Assembly: GCF_040611135.1 (NCBI RefSeq)
Contig: NZ_JBEXNL010000007.1
Span: 159,700-223,699, forward strand
Direction of reading: 5' to 3'
DNA: 64,000 nt
Origin: Tsukamurella sp040611135
Lineage (GTDB): Bacteria > Actinomycetota > Actinomycetes > Mycobacteriales > Mycobacteriaceae
The translations under genes and the position numbers were made by a program. The notes under the pieces are model-generated. The model saw only the letters and a list, made by a program, of their open reading frames with translations, was not told the origin of the DNA and did no database searches. Positions 58,013-64,000 of the stretch are shown piece after piece; position 1 is the stretch's first letter, and every line of letters begins with the position of its first letter.

Positions 58013-58873
58013 CTAGAACCAGCGCTCCAGGACCCGGGCGACCCCGTCGTCGAGATTGGTCGCCGTGACGAGGTTCGCGGCGTCGAGGGCCGCGGGGTGC
58101 GCATTGGCCATCGCGACCCCGACCCCGGCCCAGCGGAGCATCTCCGAGTCGTTGGGCATGTCGCCGAAGGCGGCGGTGCGGACGTCGGCCGCGAGACCGA
58201 GATGCTCCATCGCGGCGCGGATGCCCGTGGCCTTGGTGACCCCCGGGACGTGGAACTCGATGAGGCCGTTGTTGGTGGCGTAGGTGACGTCGGCGACACC
58301 GTCGAGGTGCGGGAGGATCCGGGCGGACATCTCGTCGGAGGTCAATCCCGGCTGCCGGACCAGGAGCTTCACGGCCGGGTGCGCGAGCACCTCCGCGTCG
58401 GCGGCGGTGACCGTGTCCGGCTCAAGCCAGGCGTGCTGATACCCGGTGGACGCCGCGAACCGCGGGGTGGCGGAGTCGTGCTCGCCCCGGGCCACGCGCT
58501 CGGCGGCGAAACCCGCGCCGGGGAGGTGTCGGCGGACCAGCTCGGCGACCCTGTCCAGCAGCTCCGGCGACATCAGCGACGCCGAGACGACCTGCGAGGT
58601 CCCGGTGTCGTACAGCACGGCGCCGTTCGCGCAGACCGCGAGCGGCGCGAAGTCCAGCTGCGCGGCGATCGGGTCGACGGCGCGCGGCGGCCGCCCGGTG
58701 GCCAGCACGAAGTGCCCGCCCGACGCCTGCACGGCGTTCAGCGCGACGTGCGTGCGCAAGCTGATCCGCTCGTCGTCGTCCACCAGGGTCCCGTCGACAT
58801 CGCTCGCGACGAGCAGCGGGGCCGGGCCGAGTACGTCGAGCCCGGGCGCCTCGCGCGGACGGTCGTCAGGCAC
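58013..58873 (-). CDS. HAD family phosphatase (Cof-type, Rv3813c-like)
   Basis: The 286-residue hydrolase has the four HAD motifs: VASDVDGTLVDDDE (nucleophile Asp about 24), LATGRPP, the Lys in VTKATGIRAAMEHL and AFGDMPNDSEML. The C2 cap between motifs 2 and 3 makes it Cof-type, acting on sugar or nucleotide phosphates; the substrate is unknown. GTG 58873 overlaps the acyltransferase stop by 8 nt, which sets the start. Confidence 0.9.
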   Translation of the reverse strand: MPDDRPREAPGLDVLGPAPLLVASDVDGTLVDDDERISLRTHVALNAVQASGGHFVLATGRPPRAVDPIAAQLDFAPLAVCANGAVLYDTGTSQVVSASLMSPELLDRVAELVRRHLPGAGFAAERVARGEHDSATPRFAASTGYQHAWLEPDTVTAADAEVLAHPAVKLLVRQPGLTSDEMSARILPHLDGVADVTYATNNGLIEFHVPGVTKATGIRAAMEHLGLAADVRTAAFGDMPNDSEMLRWAGVGVAMANAHPAALDAANLVTATNLDDGVARVLERWF

Positions 58874-59630
58874 CGTCTGCCTGCCGGTCCTCCCGGGCGC
58901 GACGTCGCTCGTCGAGGTCGGCGGCGTCCATCGCATCGGCCTCCTCCAGCGTGGGCGCGGTGCCGCCCAGGCGCGCGGGCACCCAGGGCTCGCCCTGGGG
59001 GTGCGGGCCGTACAGGTCCTGCAGCTGCAGAAGCATGGCCTGCATCGACTCCTTGAGCCGCGCGGTCAGCTCCTCGGGCGGCCCGACGGGATCGAGCGCA
59101 TCGCACACGCCGATGACGATGCGGAACTTGTTCCGGCCGAGCCGCTTGGGCAGGCCCTTGGTCCAGATCTGCTGGGCGCCCCAGACCACGACGGGGATGA
59201 TGGGCACGTTCGCCTCGATCGCCATCCGGGCCGCGCCGGACTTGAAGCCCTTGAGCTCGAAGCTGCGGCTGTGGGTGGCCTCGGGGTACACGCCGACGAG
59301 CTCGCCGGACCTCAGGGCATCGACCGCGGCCGCGTAGGCCGACGCGCCGGCCTCGCGGTCGACGGGGATGTGCCGCAGCGCCCGCATGATCGGCCCCGAC
59401 TTCGAGTTGTCGAAGACCTCCTTCTTCGCCATGAACCGCACCTTGCGTCGGCCGGCGTCGTAGGCGGGCTTCCCGGCGAAGGGGAAGTCGAGGTAGCCGG
59501 TGTGATTGATGGCGACCACAGCCCCGCCCGTGCGGGGGAACTTATGGAAGTCCACCTCGGTGAACTTGATGCCTTGGAAGGCCCACATACCGCGGGCAAC
59601 TTCGAGAATCGTTCCGTAGACGGGTTCCAC
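58866..59630 (-). CDS. 1-acyl-sn-glycerol-3-phosphate acyltransferase family protein
   Basis: The 254-residue PlsC-type acyltransferase carries the catalytic VAINHTGYLDFPFAG (the NHxxxxD motif, about 40-46), the VPVDRE-like IPVDREAGASA and the acceptor-site VYPEATHSRS. It would acylate a lysophospholipid or related glycolipid. From memory the cluster matches the Rv3814c-Rv3816c acyltransferases of M. tuberculosis, here reduced to one gene. It starts with a GTG just after a -10-like hexamer. Confidence 0.9.
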   Translation of the reverse strand: MEPVYGTILEVARGMWAFQGIKFTEVDFHKFPRTGGAVVAINHTGYLDFPFAGKPAYDAGRRKVRFMAKKEVFDNSKSGPIMRALRHIPVDREAGASAYAAAVDALRSGELVGVYPEATHSRSFELKGFKSGAARMAIEANVPIIPVVVWGAQQIWTKGLPKRLGRNKFRIVIGVCDALDPVGPPEELTARLKESMQAMLLQLQDLYGPHPQGEPWVPARLGGTAPTLEEADAMDAADLDERRRAREDRQADGA

Positions 59631-59636
59631 ACCGCA

Positions 59637-59642
59637 AGAGTA
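59637..59642 (-). promoter_or_regulatory. -10 hexamer TACTCT for the acyltransferase (leaderless)
   Basis: TACTCT on the minus strand ends 6 nt before GTG 59630. Confidence 0.4.
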
Positions 59643-59692
59643 ACCGTGGCCACGTCTGCGCGGTGCCGCAGCCGAGGTGTCGACGCTCCCAT

Positions 59693-59698
59693 TAGGCT
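59693..59698 (+). promoter_or_regulatory. -10 hexamer TAGGCT for the MBL/Rieske gene
   Basis: Transcription from here would start near 59705 and give a short leader with AAAGG before GTG 59733. A GTG at 59709 is too close for translation with that leader but remains possible. Confidence 0.4.
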
Positions 59699-59732
59699 GT
59701 ACTGGTCAGTGAAACAGGCGAAAGGCTTCACC

Positions 59733-61322
59733 GTGCAGGTCACCAGCGTCGGGCACGCGGGTTTCCACATCTCCACCGCCGCAGGCACCATCCTGTGCGA
59801 TCCGTGGGTGAACCCCGCGTACTTCGCGTCGTGGTTCCCGTTCCCGGACAACACGCAGCTGGACTGGAAAGCCCTGGGTGACGTCGACTACCTCTACGTC
59901 TCCCACCTGCACCGCGACCACTTCGACGCGAAGAACCTGGCCGAGAACGTCAGCAAGGACGCGACCGTCCTGCTGCCGGACTACCCGGTGCCGGACCTGC
60001 GGCGCGAGCTGGAGAAGCTGGGCTTCACGAAGTTCTTCGAGACGCAGGACTCGGTGAAGCACACGATCAGCGGCCCCAAGGGCGACCTGGACGTGATGAT
60101 CATCGCCCTGCGCGCCCCCGCGGACGGCCCCATCGGCGACTCGGGCCTCGTCGTCTCCGACGGCGAGACGGTGCTGTTCAACATGAACGACGCCCGCCCC
60201 GTGGACATGGAGGTGCTCGACGAGTTCGGCGGCGTCGACGTGCACCTGCTGCAGTACTCGGGCGCCATCTGGTACCCGATGGTCTACGACATGCCGAAGG
60301 GCTCCAAGCGCCGCTTCGCCGAGCAGAAGCGCCAGCGCGGCATGGACCGCGCGCGTAGCTACGTCGACCAGGTCGCCGGCACCTGGGTCGTGCCGTCGGC
60401 GGGCCCGCCCGCGTTCCTCGACCCCGAGCTGCGCTACCTCAACGACGAGGGCCGCGTGGACCGCGAGACGATCGGCGGCGACCCGTCGAACATCTTCCCG
60501 GACCAGATCACCTTCCTCGAGGAGATGAAGAAGAACGGCAACGACGGGGGCCTGCTGTTCATCCCCGGCACCGTCGGAGACTTCGCGGGCAAGGAGCTGA
60601 AGTCCCTGACGCACCCGGTCTCCGAGGCCGAGGTGATGGACATCTTCGAGAACAAGACCGCCTACCTGGACGCCTTCGCGGCGCGCCAGGCGCCGCTCCT
60701 CGAGGCCGAGAAGGCCACCTGGGCGGCCGACGACGGGGTGCCGCTGCTCGAGCCGCTGAAGGCCAAGTTCGAGCCGATCATGCAGGCGTCCGCGCTGATC
60801 AGCGATGGGATCGGCTACGCGGTCGGGCTGGAGATGGCCTCGCCCGACGGCTCGGTGGAGACCGTGGTGCTCGACTTCCCGAACCGCACGGTCCGCAGCC
60901 CGGAGGAAGGCGACGGCAAGTACCGGTACGGCTTCCGCATCGCCGCCGAGCTGGTGCGCACGGTGCTCCGCGACGACGAGCCCGACTGGGTGAACACGAT
61001 CTTCCTGTCGACGCGGTTCACCACCTGGCGCATCGGCGGCTACAACGAGTTCCTCTACACCTTCTTCAAGTGCCTCACCGACGAGCGGATCGCCTACGCC
61101 GACGGCTGGTTCTCCGAGGCGCACGACGACACCGCGTCGACCGAGCTGGACGGCTGGGAGGTGCAGCGCCGCTGCCCGCACCTCAAGGCGGACCTGTCGA
61201 AGTTCGGCGTGGTCGACGGCGGCAAGCTGACCTGCAACCTGCACGGCTGGCAGTGGGACCTCGAGTCCGGCCGCTGCCTGACCTCCAGCGGCCACGAGAT
61301 CCGCGCGAAGAAGCTCACATGA
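59733..61322 (+). CDS. Metallo-beta-lactamase / Rieske fusion protein (Rv3818-like)
   Basis: The 529-residue protein begins with a metallo-beta-lactamase/UlaG-type fold: MQVTSVGHAGFHI, then ILCDPWVNPAYFA and the metal motif YVSHLHRDHFD (about 64-72). The C terminus (about 480-525) is a Rieske [2Fe-2S] centre with RRCPHLKADLS and LTCNLHGWQWD. The long middle resembles MBL-associated helical domains. The fusion is conserved in mycobacteria without a known reaction; a hydroxylase or redox role is possible. It is divergent from the acyltransferase and overlaps the next gene by 4 nt (ATGA). Confidence 0.88.
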   Translation: MQVTSVGHAGFHISTAAGTILCDPWVNPAYFASWFPFPDNTQLDWKALGDVDYLYVSHLHRDHFDAKNLAENVSKDATVLLPDYPVPDLRRELEKLGFTKFFETQDSVKHTISGPKGDLDVMIIALRAPADGPIGDSGLVVSDGETVLFNMNDARPVDMEVLDEFGGVDVHLLQYSGAIWYPMVYDMPKGSKRRFAEQKRQRGMDRARSYVDQVAGTWVVPSAGPPAFLDPELRYLNDEGRVDRETIGGDPSNIFPDQITFLEEMKKNGNDGGLLFIPGTVGDFAGKELKSLTHPVSEAEVMDIFENKTAYLDAFAARQAPLLEAEKATWAADDGVPLLEPLKAKFEPIMQASALISDGIGYAVGLEMASPDGSVETVVLDFPNRTVRSPEEGDGKYRYGFRIAAELVRTVLRDDEPDWVNTIFLSTRFTTWRIGGYNEFLYTFFKCLTDERIAYADGWFSEAHDDTASTELDGWEVQRRCPHLKADLSKFGVVDGGKLTCNLHGWQWDLESGRCLTSSGHEIRAKKLT

Positions 61323-62746
61323 GCGGCCCGAATCCGAACCGGCGACCGCCGAGCAATCGGCAGCGTGTCGAGGACTACTACGGCGTCCACGACACCGGCA
61401 TGGGCTCGCGCCCGGCGCCCCCGCCCGCTCCGGCCGGCCCGACGGTGCCGCCCCGCCCGTCCGGCACGCCCTCGCCGGGCCAGGTGCCTCCGGCGCCGCG
61501 GCGGCCGCGGGTGATCCCGCCGCCGGAGGTCCAGGTCGCCGCGCAGGAGGCTGCGCGCGCCGCGGCGGGCGCGCCGCCGCAGGCACCGGGTTCGCCGTCG
61601 GTCGGTCCTACCGGGGCACCGTCGGCGGCCCCGGCCGGAGGTCCGGCACCCGAGGCGCGGGCCGCCAAGCCCGACCCGCTGACGGACCCGCTGACCTCCG
61701 AGACCTTCCAGGGTGTGCAGCAGGCGTCGGACACCTTCGACGCGGGTGTCATCGGCGGCTTCGGCTACAGCACCTCCACGGGCCCGCAGACGGCGTCGAA
61801 CTCGTCCGCGACCACATTCGACGGGGGCTTCGATCAGTTCGCGCCGCCGCGGTTCGAGCCGCGCGCCGAGGGCCGCGCGGAGGCCCTCTGGGCCGAGCCC
61901 GTGTCGTCGCCCGACGGTGCCGACCAGACCTTCGAGGCGACCTTCGCCCCGCACGACGAGCCGGTGGCCGAGACTCTCGACGAGCCGGACGATTCGTACA
62001 TCGACGTCGAGGTGGTCGATGTGGAGGTGCACGCGCACGAGGCGGCGGACGCTGCCGGGGAGGTCGCAGCGGACCTCGACGAGGAGCCGGTGCAGCCGTA
62101 CGAGTCGGAGATCCAGGACGGCGAGGTGCACGAAGCTCAGGTGCAGCACGCCGAGTTCGTGGATCATGAGCACGACGCGGAGGAGCCGGCTGCGGAGGAG
62201 CCCGCGGAGGGGGCCGCGGCTGAGGAGACTGCGGGCGTCGAGGAGCCGGCACAGCCGGTGTTCCGCGAGCCGCTCGCGATCGATCCGTTCCCGTACACCC
62301 AGATCGATGAAACCTACGTCGACGCCGAAACCCTGCAGACGCTGCAGGTCGAGCACGAGCCGAAGGAACCCGGTGACATGACCGAATTCAACGAGTCCTT
62401 GAACGAAGCGATGAACATCGACGGCGCGCTGGGCGTCGCGCTCGTCGACGCGCAGAGCGGCATGGCGCTGGCCACGGCGGGCGAGCCGTCGAGTTTCAAC
62501 CTCGAGGTGGCTGCGGCGGGCAACTCCGCGCTCGTCCAGGCCATGGGCCGCACGCTCGGCGACATGGACCTCGACGATCACATCGAGGACATCCTCATCA
62601 CGCTCGGCACCCAGTACCAGATCGTCCGGCCGATCAACCAGGGCTCCGACGACCTGTTCCTCTACCTGGTGCTGGACCGCTCGCGCGCGAACCTCGCGAT
62701 GGCCCGCTTCCGGCTCACCAAGCTCGCGGAGCAGATCGAGGTCTGA
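61319..62746 (+). CDS. Roadblock/LC7-like protein with long acidic and Pro-rich N terminus
   Basis: The 475-residue protein has a Pro/Ala-rich start (about 1-130), a long acidic Glu/Asp-rich disordered region (about 200-350) and a C-terminal domain (about 355-475). That domain contains NIDGALGVALVDAQSGMALA and IEDILITLGTQYQIVRPINQ, and resembles Roadblock/LC7 small-GTPase regulator domains. The ATGA overlap with the MBL/Rieske gene implies co-translation. The function of the pair is unknown. The last codons lie in an 18-bp tandem duplication. Confidence 0.75.
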   Translation: MSGPNPNRRPPSNRQRVEDYYGVHDTGMGSRPAPPPAPAGPTVPPRPSGTPSPGQVPPAPRRPRVIPPPEVQVAAQEAARAAAGAPPQAPGSPSVGPTGAPSAAPAGGPAPEARAAKPDPLTDPLTSETFQGVQQASDTFDAGVIGGFGYSTSTGPQTASNSSATTFDGGFDQFAPPRFEPRAEGRAEALWAEPVSSPDGADQTFEATFAPHDEPVAETLDEPDDSYIDVEVVDVEVHAHEAADAAGEVAADLDEEPVQPYESEIQDGEVHEAQVQHAEFVDHEHDAEEPAAEEPAEGAAAEETAGVEEPAQPVFREPLAIDPFPYTQIDETYVDAETLQTLQVEHEPKEPGDMTEFNESLNEAMNIDGALGVALVDAQSGMALATAGEPSSFNLEVAAAGNSALVQAMGRTLGDMDLDDHIEDILITLGTQYQIVRPINQGSDDLFLYLVLDRSRANLAMARFRLTKLAEQIEV

Positions 62747-62769
62747 TCCGGGATCGAGGTCTGATCCGG
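62734..62769 (+). repeat. Perfect 18-bp tandem duplication across a stop codon
   Basis: The 18 bases at 62734-62751 are repeated at 62752-62769. They include the last codons and TGA of the Roadblock gene, so a second, untranslated copy of the gene end follows. Confidence 0.8.
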
Positions 62770-62816
62770 GGCGGACCGTCGGACCGCGGGTCGGGCACGG
62801 CCCGCGCGCCTGCGGG

Positions 62817-63701
62817 TCAGGCCGCACGGGCACCGTCGTCGAGGTGGGTGGTGCCGAGCGGATTGCGCCCCAGCACCACCCGGGCGCGCAGGTCGACGAG
62901 GTAGGCGCGGTACAGCAGGCTCCCCGGGAACACCCGGTCGGCCACCGCGACGAGGCGCATGAGCCGCTCGAGTCGCCGTTGCTCGGCATCGCTCCACGAC
63001 CAGCCCATCGCCGCGCGGATGCGGGGATGGACGGTGCCGCGCGTGAAGAAGTTGTACGGGCGGCCGAGCAGCGCGGCGAGCGCGACGCCGATCGGACCCC
63101 ACGGCTCCCGGACGAACCGCAGCGTGGCGAGGTCGTCGAGGTACGCGCGGACCTCGGGGGCGATCGCGACGTCGTCGAGCGACTTCTCCCAGTAGGCCGT
63201 GAAATCGGCCCAGGTCTGCGGCCACTCCTCGGCGGTCACGTTCACGCCCGTCGCGAGCACGGAGGCCTCGACGGTGAGCCGGTCCAGCGCGGACTCGTCG
63301 AGCGGGCCGTGCACCAGCTCGTACTGATCGACGTAGTAGTAGAACAGGCACGCAGCGACCCAGAGCTGCAGCTTCCGGGAGTTTCCGCTGTAACGGACCG
63401 GGCTGTCCTCGGTGGAGTGGACGTGCGAATGCACCTCCGCGATGGCCCTGCGATACACCGACCGGTCCCGCTCCGAGCCGTACAGCGCGACGGCCAGGTA
63501 CTGCGTCGTCGTCCGGGCCCGCTTGAGCGGCCGATCGATCGCCCGGCCGGACGCCACGCGACTCTCCTCGACACCGTGCCCGACACCGGGGATCGCGAGC
63601 TGCATCACGACATTGGCCGCGTTGTTCGACAGCCCCGCCAGGGTCACGAGATCGTCCAGAGTCTCCGGCGTCCGCCGCCGCATGCGATAGATCTTGGTCA
63701 T
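62817..63701 (-). CDS. Oxygenase MpaB / DUF2236 family protein
   Basis: The 294-residue protein has the DUF2236 pattern: an N-terminal MQLAIPGVGHGVEESRV, the long helix with SVYRRAIAEVHSHVHS carrying the paired His of the heme/metal site, LQLWVAACLFYYYVDQYE, and the late RPYNFFTRGTVHPRIRAA. Members include the rubber oxygenase Lcp and MpaB; the substrate here is not known. ATG 63701 is used, with ATG 63683 possible. It converges on the Roadblock gene. Confidence 0.85.
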   Translation of the reverse strand: MTKIYRMRRRTPETLDDLVTLAGLSNNAANVVMQLAIPGVGHGVEESRVASGRAIDRPLKRARTTTQYLAVALYGSERDRSVYRRAIAEVHSHVHSTEDSPVRYSGNSRKLQLWVAACLFYYYVDQYELVHGPLDESALDRLTVEASVLATGVNVTAEEWPQTWADFTAYWEKSLDDVAIAPEVRAYLDDLATLRFVREPWGPIGVALAALLGRPYNFFTRGTVHPRIRAAMGWSWSDAEQRRLERLMRLVAVADRVFPGSLLYRAYLVDLRARVVLGRNPLGTTHLDDGARAA

Positions 63702-63814
63702 AAATCTATCGTGAACCACATCACACGCGATCGCAAGAGTTTGAGAACATTCATTCACATGGACGTGATCCCGGGTGCGACGTCGCCCCTCGTCATCGAC
63801 CCTTTCCGGGCGAC

Positions 63815-63932
63815 TGTTATGTCGCACGACATCGGTGACGGTTCTGCATCAGGACATCGGTGACAGTGTGGGGGTGGTTGGTGGTGACACTTCTCGCTCC
63901 GGCAGCGGCGCTCGGGGTGGTCGCATTGATCG
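63815..63932 (+). mobile_element. Left end of an IS481-like insertion sequence
   Basis: A TGTTATGTCG... end with the palindrome TGTCG-CA-CGACA is followed by two copies of ACATCGGTGAC (63829-63839 and 63854-63864). It sits in front of the transposase start. I cannot see the right end, so the exact terminus at 63815 is an estimate. Confidence 0.55.
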
Positions 63933-64000
63933 GTGCCGAGGAATGAGCCTGTTGATGCCCGGATCCGTCTTGCGATCAGTCAGTGGCCAGATGATGCGCC
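63933..64000 (+). CDS. IS481 family transposase, N-terminal fragment
   Basis: A GTG at 63933 directly follows an in-frame TGA and opens a frame that runs off the right edge, giving 22 residues: VPRNEPVDARIRLAI and then SQWPDDA. Actinobacterial IS481 transposases typically begin RLAxxQWPxDAPRGAVxAFC, so the match is good although short. Confidence 0.65.
   Translation, partial: MPRNEPVDARIRLAISQWPDDA

Noticed and set aside
61070..61318. A longer Roadblock protein starting inside the MBL/Rieske gene
   Set aside because: The frame is open upstream, but the ATGA overlap at 61319 and the change from shadow-like to normal composition place the start there.
63868..63948. A short ORF starting VWGWLVVTLLAP just before the transposase
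   Set aside because: It is 27 codons or fewer, overlaps the start of the transposase frame and lies within the IS end. Its hydrophobicity can arise by chance.

Overview
The window is high-GC actinobacterial chromosome from a mycolic-acid organism of the order Mycobacteriales. The direct evidence is one strand-consistent block carrying the last step of mycolic acid synthesis (accD4, pks13, fadD32), mycolate transfer (Ag85-like proteins, one with LGFP repeats), cutinase-like envelope lipases and arabinogalactan assembly (aftB, ubiA, a PAP2 phosphatase, glfT2, glf). From memory, gene order follows M. tuberculosis Rv3799c-Rv3818, with additions. The genus (Tsukamurella, Gordonia or similar) is only an inference.

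Layout. 1-8.3 kb: end of an unidentified gene, a three-domain LigD, a P1 peptidase, a secreted serine protease, a PAP2/diacylglycerol-kinase fusion, a lysG/lysE pair and an SDR protein. 8.3-15.6 kb: pntAB transhydrogenase, MarR and AraC/GlxA regulators, a 2-hydroxyacid dehydrogenase, a small membrane protein, a thioesterase and a cupin. 15.6-21.6 kb: a complete fructose PTS (ptsH, fruA, fruK, fruR, with ptsI divergent). 21.6-27 kb: VOC, YceI and CitE-like proteins, two tandem Ag85-like mycolyltransferases and a free methionine-R-sulfoxide reductase. 27-42.9 kb: FAD oxidase, accD4, pks13, fadD32, LLM oxidoreductase, two cutinases, DUF732 lipoprotein and LGFP mycolyltransferase. 42.9-48.8 kb: an interruption of the conserved order holding an alpha/beta hydrolase, an IclR regulator and a three-gene module I cannot name (two distant paralogues plus a lysozyme-like protein). 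48.9-55.5 kb: aftB, ubiA, PAP2, glfT2, glf. 55.6-62.7 kb: SpoIID/LGFP protein, HAD phosphatase, acyltransferase, metallo-beta-lactamase/Rieske fusion and a Roadblock protein. 62.8-64 kb: an MpaB/DUF2236 protein and the left end of an IS481-family element whose transposase runs off the window.

How it works together. FadD32 activates the meromycolic acid, AccD4 helps make the carboxylated alpha branch, and Pks13 condenses the two. Ag85-like enzymes move mycolate onto the arabinogalactan that Glf, GlfT2, UbiA and AftB build. Two intergenic arrays of GTCACA-type 9-mers in strict 9-bp phase, in front of an Ag85-like gene and of the SpoIID/LGFP gene, suggest MtrA control of envelope genes.

The most notable unexplained signals are the 44.8-48.8 kb module, the phased 9-mer arrays, and a 10-mer (CGACGGTGCC) present at least 38 times on both strands where base composition predicts fewer than one. 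Many single genes have an extended -10-like hexamer 6-7 nt before the start codon, which suggests leaderless mRNAs; I used this to choose several starts. No tRNA, rRNA or CRISPR array was seen.
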